From CAG-841 sp963656825 (GTDB taxonomy: Bacteria > Bacillota > Clostridia > Oscillospirales > CAG-272), in NCBI GenBank assembly GCA_963656825.1, contig CAVKJG010000022.1, positions 1 to 32,788 of the forward strand: a stretch of DNA of 32,788 nucleotides, in the 5' to 3' direction. A model generated the notes under the pieces. That model did not search any database and was not told the DNA's origin. It worked only from the letters and a program-made list of their open reading frames with translations. Positions within the stretch are counted from its first letter, which is position 1. Every line of letters begins with the position of its first letter. Shown here one piece after another: positions 14,645-23,817 of the stretch. Both the position numbers and the translations under genes were made by a program.

Positions 14645-17600
14645 TTAACTGCCGACATAGTAGTCGTCGTAGATTGTGCCGTCGATGGTCAGCGTGTTGG
14701 CATTACGAATTGCCGTAATCATTCCGGCAGGGGTCCAGATCTGTGTTGCCGTTACCGAAACGGAATAACTGCCATCCTGCACATACACGGGAATGAAATG
14801 CACACGCTCATTTTTGTCCGCATTGGGGTTGGCAACAAACTGATAGATACCGCTGACTTTTTCGAGTGTGCGGTACTTTTCGCTTGCCGTTGAGAAGCCA
14901 AATTCAGGGAAAGTCGCATACACACTCTGTGCCTCCGTATAGGCATCTGTGCCGGGCATGATATAGCCGGATTTCGCAACAAGGGCGGGATTCCAATTCA
15001 GCGTGATGCCGTACCCGGATTTCATCTTCCATGTCGCTCCGACCTTTTCAGCGGTCAAACAACCAGAACCGGGGGTTACCGTGGGAGTTGTATTGCCGAC
15101 CGTAATGCCGTAGGATTTCAGAATGAGCTTGCCGCCATCGTATACCCACATATTCCATGTGGCAGAACCCGCTTTTGCCACAGGAGCTGTCGCATTGGGC
15201 GAGTATCCGGCAGGAGCATTCTTTTCAAACCTCGTGTTGGGTGTCTGTGAAGCATTGTAATCCGTCGCAACGACAGCATATTCGGTCGTGTTGTTATCGC
15301 TGTTTTGCTCCTTTTCAGCATTTTCGTGTGTGATCGTTCCTTTGCAGAAATAAGTCGTTCCGGCACTGTCTACCGGGACAGCCCATTTGAAATAGACAAG
15401 GTTTCTGCCGTTTGCGGGGATTACGACTTTACTCCAGGTCTGTTGGGAAACGACCTTGACCGTACCGTTTTCCAATGTGTACACAAGGAAATCGAACGAC
15501 ACCTTATCTTCGGGCAGAACATCCGACGAGCCTTCGTTGTTCACATAGAAGCTCGAAATGACCTGCGATCCCTCTGTGTATTCGCCGTTTACGGATACCG
15601 TGGAAGTTGAGGTTTCTACCACTTTCTTGACCGTAAAGGTTGTCGATACGGAGTTGTTGCCCGTGCGGGTTTCGCTTTCGTGATCTGCCCAGTTGACTCT
15701 TGCGACAAGCGTTTGTGTGCCGAGGCTCGCGCCGACATTCAGTGTAAATACGATATTCTGAACACCGTAAGCCGATAAATTGACCGTTGTCGAATAGATG
15801 ACTTCACCGTTCAATAGCACTTCAACAGGAATATTCGCGTAAGGCAAATTTCTGTCCCAATTGTCCACGCGGAACTTGACTGTGACCTTACCGTATTGCT
15901 CGATCTCGTCCGGTGTCACCGTCAGATCACTGACGGAAAAGTCGTAGTTGCGTTCTTGCCAAACTGCGTAAAGCGTTACATCTTCCTCAGCAGTGTAAGT
16001 TGCGCCGGGAGCGTAAGCAACGGAAGTTGCAGAACTGTCCGTAGCCCAACCGAGAAATACATGATTCGGTCTTGTGGGAATCGCAACCGTCAGGATGAGG
16101 TTCTGTCCGTGTGTCTTTTTTTGCGAATTTGGCGCATCAGTGCCGCCATTTGCGTCGAAAGACACAGTATAGGTGTTAACCTCCCATACTGCATAAAGCG
16201 TCACGCTCTCATTGGCGGTGTAGCTGTCTCCCGCCTGATAGGTTGCAGATGTCGCAGAGCTGCTCGTTGCCCACCCCTTGAAAGTGTAACCATACCTTGT
16301 GGGGATTGTAGAAGTCAGGATCAAAGTGAAATCCTCGGTCTTGGTCTGACTTGCGGGGGTGTTCCCGCCACCGTTAGCGTCGTACTTGACTTCATAGGTC
16401 TTGGGGATATAACGCCAGACGGCATAGAATGTCACACTTTCTTCGTCCGTGTATCGTTCACCCGGCGCATATTCCGATGTCGTCGCATTTCTTGATGTTG
16501 CCCACCCCAAAAATTCATAGCCGGCTCTTGTGGGCTTTACCATCGAGAGCGTCAGCGGTACTCCGTAGGTTTTTGTTTGGCTTGCAGGAGCGCCTGTGCC
16601 GCCGTTTGCGTCATACCGAACGGTGTAGGTTTCGGGGTCATAGCGCCACACCGCGTATAGCGTTACATCGGCGTTATCCGTGTAACTGCCACCGGCTGTG
16701 TAACTTGCGGAGGTGGCGTTTCTGTCTTTTGACCACCCCAAAAACAAATAGTTTCTGCGGGTCGGCTGTATGGTTGTCAGGGTAAGTGTTACACCGTAGG
16801 TCTTGGTCTGTCTTCCGGGCGCACCGGTTCCTCCGTTAGCGTCGTAACTGACCGTATAGGTCGCGGGTTTGTACGACCAAACCGCATACAGCGTAACCGA
16901 TGCATTGCCCGTATAGCTTCCTCCTGCGGTGTAAGTTGCCGTCGTTGCAGAACTGCTTGTAGACCAACCGAGAAATTCGTAGTTGAATCTGTACGGAATG
17001 GTCGAAGAAAGCGTCAGCGTCACGCCATGAACCTTGGTCTGCGAAGAAGGCGCATTGGAACCTCCATTGGCGTTGTAGCTTACAGTATAGGTCTGCGCCG
17101 TAGTTTTGGTGTATCCGCACTGCGAACAGGTGGATACGGTCTGACCATTAGAGGAGAAAGTCGAAAAGGTATGATCCTCATAGCTTATCGTACCATAGGA
17201 AGAGCTGCAATCTGAGCAGTAAGAATACTTCTTGTGCTGAGTAGCAGAGTATTTTTCGCACATGGTAGATCCGCTGTGACTTGCGTATTCATAACCGGAA
17301 TAATCTCCATGATTGCAGGTTTGGGTTCTTCTGTGCTGACTGCCACTGTAATATACCCAATCGCCATAAGTGTACGGCCCATGTGTGGTACCGGACGAAA
17401 CCGTCACGCCGCAATTGTTGCAGACTTTTCTCCATTTGCAGCCTGTGTCCCAAACGGTTTTTGTGGACGCATGGTTACATGACCACACTGCGTACAGTGT
17501 AACACTTGCATTTGCCGTGTAACTGCTGCCCGGCTGATAGGATGCACTTGTTGCACCCGCAGAAGTTGCCCAACCGAGAAAGGTATAGCCACTTCTCGTA

Positions 17601-18691
17601 GGCTTTGTGCTTGAAAGCGTCAGAGTGACATCCTTGGTTTTCGTTTGTGACGAGGGCGCGCCACTGCCTCCGTTGGCGTCATAACTTACTGTATAGGAGG
17701 TCGGCGCGTTTTTCTGCCATACGGCGTAAAAGGTACGATTTGCATTTGCATAATACCATTCGCCCGGTCGATACGATGCGCTTGTCGCAGATGACGAGGT
17801 ACTCCACCCGAGAAAGGTATAACCGCTTCTTGTTGGCTCTACCTTTGAAAGGAGCATTTTGATTCCGTGGGTTTTCGTCTGAGAACCGGGAGCGCCCGAT
17901 CCGCCGTTAGCATTATAACTGATCGTATAAGTCTTGGCAGACCAGATTGCATACAGCGTCATGTTTGCATTCGTATAGAATGTTGCTCCGGGTTTATACG
18001 ATACATAGGAAGTGGAAGAACTCGTTCCCCAACCCTTAAAGATGAATCCAGTGCGAGAGGGCGTTGCGGTTGGCAGGGTTGCATTGGTGAAATGCTTTTT
18101 CGTGATACTGGACGGCGCACCCGAACCTCCATTCGCATCGAATGAGATGGTATAAGTGCTTTCATAGTAATACACCGTTGTGGAGTTGCTTTCCGATGAA
18201 AAAGTGCCCGAAACCGATGATTTTGTCGGCGTATATCCGCTGATCGTCGGGGAGTAAATGTTATAACTCGATCCCTTTTTTCCGTAAGCGGTTTTGTCCA
18301 CTGTCGCTGTTTTGCGCGACGAGCCGTACACATAATGGACGATCATCTTGCAGGCTTTTTCGTAATATACGGTGTAGCTTCCCGTTCCGTGACGGACATA
18401 GTTCGATGCAGGAAAATGCCAAGAGATCATCTTTCCTGTCACCACAGAATCATTTGAATCTGATAAAACATAGCCATCATAGGACGGTGAGGTTACGCGA
18501 AGAGCTTCTCTTACAGTAGCTTCGGCATCTACCTGTCCGGAGTTCGTTCCTAACGTTTTTCCGTCTTTGGTTTTATAAGTTATCGTGTAGTTCATCGGGT
18601 AACTGTACGCCGACACCGGAAGTGAAATCACCCCGACAAGCGTCATGACCACAAGGAGCAGCGACAGAATTCTGATTGCGTTTTTCTTCAT
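14645..18691 (-). CDS. Giant secreted InlB-repeat adhesin-like protein
   Basis: A 1348-aa protein. A signal peptide (1-28, LPVSA|YSY) is followed by two MucBP-like segments (about 35-178), eight InlB/Listeria-type repeats of about 73 aa (about 179-912, each TY(T)V(S)Y(D)ANGG...FLGW...LYAVW), two CARDB-like beta-sandwich segments (about 913-1150) and a unique C-terminal region. Between repeats 3 and 4 lies a Cys/His-rich insert (about 403-540) with several CxxC pairs (CNNC, CSDC, CSQC). There is no LPxTG motif or C-terminal membrane helix, so it may be held by a partner such as the Tad pilus. The ATG is 7 nt after AAGGAGG and overlaps the previous stop as ATGA. A surface adhesin for mating-pair contact is inferred. 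Confidence 0.88.
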   Translation of the reverse strand: MKKNAIRILSLLLVVMTLVGVISLPVSAYSYPMNYTITYKTKDGKTLGTNSGQVDAEATVREALRVTSPSYDGYVLSDSNDSVVTGKMISWHFPASNYVRHGTGSYTVYYEKACKMIVHYVYGSSRKTATVDKTAYGKKGSSYNIYSPTISGYTPTKSSVSGTFSSESNSTTVYYYESTYTISFDANGGSGAPSSITKKHFTNATLPTATPSRTGFIFKGWGTSSSTSYVSYKPGATFYTNANMTLYAIWSAKTYTISYNANGGSGAPGSQTKTHGIKMLLSKVEPTRSGYTFLGWSTSSSATSASYRPGEWYYANANRTFYAVWQKNAPTSYTVSYDANGGSGAPSSQTKTKDVTLTLSSTKPTRSGYTFLGWATSAGATSASYQPGSSYTANASVTLYAVWSCNHASTKTVWDTGCKWRKVCNNCGVTVSSGTTHGPYTYGDWVYYSGSQHRRTQTCNHGDYSGYEYASHSGSTMCEKYSATQHKKYSYCSDCSSSYGTISYEDHTFSTFSSNGQTVSTCSQCGYTKTTAQTYTVSYNANGGSNAPSSQTKVHGVTLTLSSTIPYRFNYEFLGWSTSSSATTATYTAGGSYTGNASVTLYAVWSYKPATYTVSYDANGGTGAPGRQTKTYGVTLTLTTIQPTRRNYLFLGWSKDRNATSASYTAGGSYTDNADVTLYAVWRYDPETYTVRYDANGGTGAPASQTKTYGVPLTLSMVKPTRAGYEFLGWATSRNATTSEYAPGERYTDEESVTFYAVWRYIPKTYEVKYDANGGGNTPASQTKTEDFTLILTSTIPTRYGYTFKGWATSSSATSATYQAGDSYTANESVTLYAVWEVNTYTVSFDANGGTDAPNSQKKTHGQNLILTVAIPTRPNHVFLGWATDSSATSVAYAPGATYTAEEDVTLYAVWQERNYDFSVSDLTVTPDEIEQYGKVTVKFRVDNWDRNLPYANIPVEVLLNGEVIYSTTVNLSAYGVQNIVFTLNVGASLGTQTLVARVNWADHESETRTGNNSVSTTFTVKKVVETSTSTVSVNGEYTEGSQVISSFYVNNEGSSDVLPEDKVSFDFLVYTLENGTVKVVSQQTWSKVVIPANGRNLVYFKWAVPVDSAGTTYFCKGTITHENAEKEQNSDNNTTEYAVVATDYNASQTPNTRFEKNAPAGYSPNATAPVAKAGSATWNMWVYDGGKLILKSYGITVGNTTPTVTPGSGCLTAEKVGATWKMKSGYGITLNWNPALVAKSGYIMPGTDAYTEAQSVYATFPEFGFSTASEKYRTLEKVSGIYQFVANPNADKNERVHFIPVYVQDGSYSVSVTATQIWTPAGMITAIRNANTLTIDGTIYDDYYVGS
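15955..18157 (-). repeat. Eight tandem InlB-type repeat units in the adhesin gene
   Basis: Each unit of about 220 bp encodes one ~73-residue repeat. Repeats 1-3 (about 17480-18157) and 4-8 (about 15955-17105) are split by the Cys-rich insert. Units are clearly related at DNA level, especially the segments encoding DANGG and LYAVW. The copies are diverged, not identical, so recent expansion is not evident, though recombination between units remains possible. Confidence 0.8.
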
Positions 18692-19038
18692 TCGCTATCC
18701 TCCTTAACCCCCGGAATAATTGCGACATCTCCGTCAATTCCGGGCTTATCATCACGACTCCCGTCAACGGGCTGTTCGACATCGATGTGGATATCCCCGG
18801 TGCCGGGCTTTCCATCCTCCGGCTTGTCCGTCTCAGTTCCGCTATCCGAATCAATCGGAGGGATCACAGGATCGGGATCATCCGGCTTTTCCGTGGGAGT
18901 GGTGATGTCAGTCGAAGGTTCCACGGGGCCATCCGGCTGTTTGCCGTTTTTAACGGCAAAGATGATAACCGTCGCAACGATTGCCAGCGTGACAAGTGCG
19001 ACGATCACCATTGTAATCGTAGTTGTTTTCTTGTTCAT
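18688..19038 (-). CDS. Pro/Asp-rich bitopic membrane protein (DUF6550-like)
   Basis: A 116-aa protein with one membrane helix (residues 6-30, TITMVIVALVTLAIVATVII) and an extracellular acidic, proline-rich tail (PDGPVEPSTDITTPTEKPDD and onward). The layout resembles the small DUF6550 family found beside clostridial conjugation genes (recalled). It could span the wall and link the membrane complex to the adhesin or pilus. The ATG follows AAAGGAG. The stop overlaps the adhesin start as ATGA, so the two are translationally coupled. Confidence 0.72.
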   Translation of the reverse strand: MNKKTTTITMVIVALVTLAIVATVIIFAVKNGKQPDGPVEPSTDITTPTEKPDDPDPVIPPIDSDSGTETDKPEDGKPGTGDIHIDVEQPVDGSRDDKPGIDGDVAIIPGVKEDSE

Positions 19039-19048
19039 AAGGCTCCTT

Positions 19049-19531
19049 TCACTTGCATTTGTAATAACTCGAAACCGTTATCGGCACTTCGAGGCTTTTG
19101 TAGGCGTTTCCGTTCCATTTTATCGGGAAGACAACCGTGTATCTGACGGTTATGCCGAAGCCGTCACCCTTGAGAGATGTGATCTGCGGACGCTTCATCA
19201 CGCAGTTGCCGTTCGGGTAGACATATTCGGTGACCGTATCGCTTGAAAATCCGAGCTTCGCATAGGCTTTGCGAACCAGTCCGTCGTAGTCGATATACTG
19301 TTCGGATGGTGCGCCTTGCTTGATAGCATCAAACATTGCGGTTGCGTATTCGGATACCACACTGTCGAGCTTGGTCTTGATATCGCGCTTCTGCGCCTGC
19401 ACCTGCGCCATGGTACCGATATACAGGATCAGAACCGAAACCAGAGCCGACAGAAAAAGGACGAGTACGCATACGGGAATATACGACTCGCCCTTGTTCG
19501 AGAAGGAATTTTTCATTGTTCTTTTCTGCAT
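19049..19531 (-). CDS. TadE/TadF-like pseudopilin 1
   Basis: A 160-aa protein with a short basic leader, the motif NKGESY and then a long hydrophobic helix (IPVCVLVLFLSALVSVLILY), followed by a soluble beta-rich domain. The G|ES-Y junction before a helix resembles a type IV prepilin cleavage site and recurs in the neighbouring pseudopilin and both pilins. TadE/F proteins are minor pilins of Flp/Tad pili that help assembly. It starts with ATG after GAGG, 9 nt beyond the stop of the DUF4320-like gene. Confidence 0.78.
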   Translation of the reverse strand: MQKRTMKNSFSNKGESYIPVCVLVLFLSALVSVLILYIGTMAQVQAQKRDIKTKLDSVVSEYATAMFDAIKQGAPSEQYIDYDGLVRKAYAKLGFSSDTVTEYVYPNGNCVMKRPQITSLKGDGFGITVRYTVVFPIKWNGNAYKSLEVPITVSSYYKCK

Positions 19532-19540
19532 TCGGATTCC

Positions 19541-19951
19541 TCACTTCCAATAGACCTGCGAAATGCCTTGAGAATCCGCTTGCACCGTGACCGGAAATAC
19601 CGCGTCTCCAAATCCGAAGATGCTCACTCGATAGGTGAGTTTGCATCGGATCACATCGCCAAGCTGCACTTTCTGACCACTCAGATAGTCTGTCCCCGCA
19701 AAGGAACAGGCAAAGTCAATGCCCGAGTTTTCGCGCAGTGTATTCACATAGTCCCCGATATCGGTTGTTCCGTTCTGTGTTGCGTAATCGATGATCTGAT
19801 CAGACATGATTTTGACATTTTGATTGAGTGCCACAATGGAAACAATGTTCACCGAGAAAACCAGGACGAAAGCCACGATCATGACGGTTATTGCCACATC
19901 CACATAGCTCTCGCCTCGGTTGTTTTTGAAAAGAGATTTGATCATTCTCAT
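19541..19951 (-). CDS. TadE-like pseudopilin 2 (DUF4320-like)
   Basis: A 136-aa protein. The leader MRMIKSLFKNNRGESY precedes a hydrophobic helix (VDVAITVMIVAFVLVFSVNI) and a soluble domain ending in QADSQGISQVYWK. The pattern fits the DUF4320 family, a clostridial TadE-like minor pilin (name from memory). The NRGESY junction matches the cleavage-like motif of the other pilin proteins here. The ATG is 9 nt after GGAGG and overlaps the tadC stop as ATGA. Confidence 0.8.
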   Translation of the reverse strand: MRMIKSLFKNNRGESYVDVAITVMIVAFVLVFSVNIVSIVALNQNVKIMSDQIIDYATQNGTTDIGDYVNTLRENSGIDFACSFAGTDYLSGQKVQLGDVIRCKLTYRVSIFGFGDAVFPVTVQADSQGISQVYWK

Positions 19952-20826
19952 CCGAACATCCCTCCCAAAGAGGACAGCAGAACCTGTCCGATGACCACGA
20001 CATACACAAGCATGAAGCAGAACAGCAGTGCCATTGACAGCTTGCGAACCCGCTTCGGAGCTTTGTTGGCTTCGGTTTTAAGGAGCGTTCTCTGATAATC
20101 CGAAAATTTCAGCACAAGGTTGCCCCAGTATACATCGGTTTTATCTCCGCGTATCACGCTGATCAGTCCTCGTGTGACATCGCTCATCATAGAGGAGCCG
20201 ACACGGGATTCCAGTCGTGTCAAAGCAACTTCATAGTTACCTGAGCGCATATCCGCAACCGTGATTTCCAACTCTCTCCGAAGTTCCTCTCCGGCGTGTT
20301 CCCGGTAGGAATCGAGAATGCCGAGGACATCCCGGCTGTGAATCAATGTCTTGTCAATACTGGACACCAATCTCGGGAGTTCGTATTCGATCTTTCTGCG
20401 CTTTTCACGGATGATCTTGCCGACTTTCTTGTACTCACCGACATAAACCGCAATTGCAATGATGATCATCACAAGCGAAATCAGCGGAGCAAAAAACAAA
20501 AACGGGATTGCGAGAACGGCAACCAAAACCGATTTAACGATAGCATTTCCGACATATTGTTCGGGTGAGAGCGTCATATCGGCACTTTCAAGGTCTGCCT
20601 TGAGCTGCAACCGTTTGTATTCGTTCAGCCTCAATTTGCTTGCGATAAAGTTTGAAAAGTCCCCAAGCCAGATTTCGAGTCGGCTTATCTGTTTGTTCTT
20701 CCGCTTTCCGAGGCTTTTAATCGCCTTGGAAACCGGGTACTTCGGGATGCGGAAAACATCCGAAAGAATAAATCCAAGCCCGAATCCGCAGAAGGCAGAC
20801 ACGAGGAGCTGAATCAATATTTTCAT
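19948..20826 (-). CDS. tadC: TadC-like pilus platform protein (T2SS F family)
   Basis: A 292-aa membrane protein with an N-terminal helix (ILIQLLVSAFCGFGLGFILS), a cytoplasmic helical domain with DLESADMTLSPEQYVGNAIV, paired central helices (SVLVAVLAIPFLFF and LISLVMIIIAIAVYVG), a second cytoplasmic domain and a C-terminal helix (LLFCFMLVYVVVIGQVLLSS). This is the usual GspF/TadC layout. With TadB it forms the inner-membrane platform on which pilin is assembled. It overlaps the next gene by 4 nt and follows tadB by 14 nt. Confidence 0.85.
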   Translation of the reverse strand: MKILIQLLVSAFCGFGLGFILSDVFRIPKYPVSKAIKSLGKRKNKQISRLEIWLGDFSNFIASKLRLNEYKRLQLKADLESADMTLSPEQYVGNAIVKSVLVAVLAIPFLFFAPLISLVMIIIAIAVYVGEYKKVGKIIREKRRKIEYELPRLVSSIDKTLIHSRDVLGILDSYREHAGEELRRELEITVADMRSGNYEVALTRLESRVGSSMMSDVTRGLISVIRGDKTDVYWGNLVLKFSDYQRTLLKTEANKAPKRVRKLSMALLFCFMLVYVVVIGQVLLSSLGGMFG

Positions 20827-20840
20827 ATTCTCATGTCACC

Positions 20841-21767
20841 TCACTTTCTGTATTCGATCTGCTTCGTGAATCGAAGCATGAGAACTGCGGTCACGATAAT
20901 GACCAGTCCGCAAATGGCGAGAACAAGTTTCCCGAGCGTGGTGAACATCAGTGCGTTGAACCAGTCCTTATTGAGAAAATACAGGAGCGGGATATTACCG
21001 ACTACCATACCAGCCATCATATAATACTCGATACGGGCGGAAGACAGCATTCCTTTGATTTCGTTGTTGACGATACGCACATCGGTGAGCTTTGTCACAA
21101 TGGGCATCAGTGTGTCCTTCAGCGTCCTGTCATCCTGACAGGCAACCAGGGTTTCGCACCACTCGGCAAAAATCGAGTTGTTGACTTTCTCCTTCAGATG
21201 TCTGATCGACTGCTTGACATCGGAGGAAATCATCATGTTTTCGGCAACAAAGCCTGCAAAGATGTCTTTCACCGGAGGCTTGAGATACTGAATATTTTCC
21301 TTGACCGCAGATACGATATCATCGGTTCGGACATAGGAGGTCGTGATGATGGAGAGTGCTGTTTCCAGTTCCTCTTTGACATGATTGTCGTAATAGGCAA
21401 CCGTCCGCTTTGCATAGATAAATGGGATCATAGCAAAGGCAATTGCAAATACAGGCACAAGGAACGGATTGTCGATCATAATGGCAATGACGCATCCCAC
21501 AATCATGAGAAGCAGAGACGCAGCACAGGCAACGGCAAACTGATTTCCTTTGCCGGTCTGTTCGAGCGCGTCCTTGATTCGTCGCAGTTCCACTGTAATC
21601 TTGCGGGACTTTTTCTTACCTTTCCTCGTCAGCACCTTGTCGCGCAGTGTCTGTTTTGGAGAGACAAAGCGCATGAGATCTCCGGTAATGCGTTCGGGGG
21701 TGAGCTTCAGAAGCAAAACGGCTCCGACTGCAAGCAGTAAAAAGCAAATGAGATAGACAAAGGTCAT
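20841..21767 (-). CDS. tadB: TadB-like pilus platform protein (T2SS F family)
   Basis: A 308-aa membrane protein starting MTFVYLICFLLLAVGAVLLL. A helical cytoplasmic domain, a pair of central helices (FAVACAASLLLMIVGCVIAI and NPFLVPVFAIAFAMIPFIYA), the T2SSF-like segment (LETALSIITTSYVRTDDIVS) and a C-terminal helix follow. It is the TadB partner of TadC. The ATG at 21765-21767 is chosen because AAGGAG lies 10 nt upstream; a longer open frame back to 21905 overlaps tadA heavily and has no SD. It follows the tadA stop by 4 nt. Confidence 0.87.
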   Translation of the reverse strand: MTFVYLICFLLLAVGAVLLLKLTPERITGDLMRFVSPKQTLRDKVLTRKGKKKSRKITVELRRIKDALEQTGKGNQFAVACAASLLLMIVGCVIAIMIDNPFLVPVFAIAFAMIPFIYAKRTVAYYDNHVKEELETALSIITTSYVRTDDIVSAVKENIQYLKPPVKDIFAGFVAENMMISSDVKQSIRHLKEKVNNSIFAEWCETLVACQDDRTLKDTLMPIVTKLTDVRIVNNEIKGMLSSARIEYYMMAGMVVGNIPLLYFLNKDWFNALMFTTLGKLVLAICGLVIIVTAVLMLRFTKQIEYRK

Positions 21768-21771
21768 GCGG

Positions 21772-23076
21772 TCAAAACTCCTTTCTTGTAAATTTCGAAA
21801 GAACCTCTTGCGGTACACCGGAGCGTGTAAGCAGGTTCTGCAAATAGGACGACGGCGGGTTGACTTTTTCAAACTCGCCCGAAATGACGAACCGATTGCC
21901 GTCATATTTGTTTTCGCGGATGTGGTACCGGTACAGGCAGTGATAGAACGCTTTGCCGTCCGGAGTCATCTCACATTCCGAAATGTCCATGATTTTTCGT
22001 GTGTTGTCCTCGCACTTGTGCGCAAAGACAACGATGGGAAATGCCTGGCGGGATTGCGAGAGCGATACTTCCATGCCAAGTTGGAACCGCCTTTGACAAA
22101 GCAGTGAGATTCTCCCGTGCGCAGATTCAGCAGGGCCGGAGTGGACAGTCGTGACAACCGTGTGACCGGTCAGAGATGCCTCCACTGCGGAATTGGCTTC
22201 CGCATCGCGGATTTCGCCAACGACCACCACGTCGGGATCGAAACGGAGTGCCGCCACCACGAGGTTTTCCTGTGTGATGTTGTAGGAGGCACTTTCGCTC
22301 GGGCGGGACAGCGTGTGAACCACATTGTTCTGTGTTTCGCCGAAGCGGTTCTTTTTGACGAGATATAACTCTCTCGCACCGCTTTCAATGGTATAAATAC
22401 GCTTTTCGTTTGGAATGCTCCCAAGAAGCGCATTCATCAGTGTGGTTTTGCCGGAGCTTGTTCGTCCGGCAACCACAACCGAAACACCGTAGCGGATACA
22501 CATCTCCAGAAATGCGATCATTTCCTCGGTTGCCATTCCGCTTTCGATAATGTGACTTCGGTCGACTCTCTGTGAGTGCAGAAGACGAATCGACACCGCG
22601 ATGCCGACATCTTCATCGACAACCGGCGTTTTGATTGCCGTGATACGCGTGTTACCCAGCAAATGTCCCTGCGCAATCGGTGTTGCGTTATCGATGATCA
22701 TTCCGCTGTGGTGCAGGAGCCTTTTGACAATATCGATGGCGTGCTGCGGAGAGCGGAAGTGTTCTTCGAGTTTTTTCATACTGCCGTCCGAATAGGTCAG
22801 CGTGATATCGTCCCATGCATTGATGTTGATTTCGTCCAGATCGGATGCACCGAGGAACGGAGTCAGGATCGAATATTCCACCATTTCGGAGTACAGTCGG
22901 TCAATGAGCTGTTCTTCCGTGAAGCCGTGGACAAGGAATCCACCGTCGAGGATGAATTTTTCGATATAGGACTTCAACTGATCGCGCTTATGCTCATCGG
23001 TCAGCACGGCAGCATAGTACTTGGCGATATACTCCTGTGTTTTCGAGAGAAGGTCATAAAGCTCAATCCGTACCAT
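21772..23076 (-). CDS. tadA: TadA/CpaF secretion ATPase
   Basis: A 434-aa hexameric ATPase of the VirB11/PulE family that powers Tad pilus polymerisation. It shows the N-terminal domain with DEININAWDDITLTYSDGS, Walker A GRTSSGKTTLMNALLGS (about 205-221) and Walker B DPDVVVVGEIRDAEA (about 279-293). Conserved His residues (LTGHTVVTTVHSG) come after. The ATG at 23074-23076 follows GGTGG and matches the family start (MVRIELYDLL); it overlaps the cpaE-like gene by 14 nt. In this position it could in principle serve both pilus and T4SS, which otherwise lacks a VirB11. Confidence 0.92.
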   Translation of the reverse strand: MVRIELYDLLSKTQEYIAKYYAAVLTDEHKRDQLKSYIEKFILDGGFLVHGFTEEQLIDRLYSEMVEYSILTPFLGASDLDEININAWDDITLTYSDGSMKKLEEHFRSPQHAIDIVKRLLHHSGMIIDNATPIAQGHLLGNTRITAIKTPVVDEDVGIAVSIRLLHSQRVDRSHIIESGMATEEMIAFLEMCIRYGVSVVVAGRTSSGKTTLMNALLGSIPNEKRIYTIESGARELYLVKKNRFGETQNNVVHTLSRPSESASYNITQENLVVAALRFDPDVVVVGEIRDAEANSAVEASLTGHTVVTTVHSGPAESAHGRISLLCQRRFQLGMEVSLSQSRQAFPIVVFAHKCEDNTRKIMDISECEMTPDGKAFYHCLYRYHIRENKYDGNRFVISGEFEKVNPPSSYLQNLLTRSGVPQEVLSKFTRKEF

Positions 23077-23815
23077 AAGCCACCACCTTGCCGGCAATCT
23101 CCTGCATCCGTGCCTCAAATCGCTTGTCCGTTGTCTTCACATGGAGCTTGCCTTGCTGAAACTGTTCCTTGACAGCGTAGCTGAACGGAAGCGTGAAGGA
23201 GATCTCACCGAGCTGCGTTTTGGCTTCCTCAATCGGCATATAGACATCGGCATCCGGAGTGTTCAGCCCCTGAATGTGGTCTTTCAGGCGGAATCGGCTG
23301 TCGGTATAGACCGAAAGCTGAGAGAGGAAAAAACTGATACTGCAGAGATCGGGCGAAGACAGGCGGATAATCTGATCCGCTTTTTCAATTGCCGTCTGTG
23401 CCAGTGTGTTTCCTTCCAGATCACTCGTACAGTCGACAATTACATAGTCTGCCAGCTTGCAGAGTGCGTTCAGGAGATCTTCCGCTTTTGCTTTTCCGAA
23501 CTTCGGGTAAGTGTATCGGTTCTCGCCCGTGCGATAACCGAGAAAGCCGAAGTTCTGCATCTCTTTGACCGTAACAAGGTTGTTGATGATGTCGCTCTGC
23601 TCCACCTCCGTCCTGGACAACGGATAACCGACCGAACCAAGATCTTCGGGTTTGTCAAAAGGAAACAACACCGGAATCATCGGTGTCTGCAGGTCGGTAT
23701 AGATCGTGATAACAGTAGATTCAAAGGATGAGTAGATGGCGGTCGCCAATTTCGTTGCGAATGTCGTCTTCCCACTGTGAGGAGACCCCCATACAGCAAT
23801 GATTTTTCCTTCCAC
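23063..23815 (-). CDS. CpaE/TadZ-like ParA/MinD-type ATPase
   Basis: A 250-aa protein with a deviant Walker A AVWGSPHSGKTTFATKLA at residues 7-24 and a later VIVDCTSDLEGNTLAQTAIE segment, the MinD/ParA fold of CpaE/TadZ. These proteins place the Tad machine in the membrane. The N-terminal receiver-like domain of many CpaE proteins is missing, as in short monoderm versions. The start is GTG, 9 nt after GGAGG, immediately after the cpaB-like stop. It lies between cpaB-like and tadA genes, the normal Tad order. Confidence 0.82.
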   Translation of the reverse strand: MEGKIIAVWGSPHSGKTTFATKLATAIYSSFESTVITIYTDLQTPMIPVLFPFDKPEDLGSVGYPLSRTEVEQSDIINNLVTVKEMQNFGFLGYRTGENRYTYPKFGKAKAEDLLNALCKLADYVIVDCTSDLEGNTLAQTAIEKADQIIRLSSPDLCSISFFLSQLSVYTDSRFRLKDHIQGLNTPDADVYMPIEEAKTQLGEISFTLPFSYAVKEQFQQGKLHVKTTDKRFEARMQEIAGKVVAYGTD

Positions 23816-23817
23816 GG

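Noticed and set aside
15896..18145. Several plus-strand frames and a repeat array within the adhesin gene, CRISPR-like at first sight
   Set aside because: The periodicity of about 220 bp follows the protein repeats, units are diverged, and there are no short identical repeats with unique spacers.
20841..21905. Longer tadB start at 21905
   Set aside because: The added residues are Arg/Cys-rich, overlap tadA by over 130 nt and lack an SD. The ATG at 21767 has AAGGAG and a normal membrane N-terminus.
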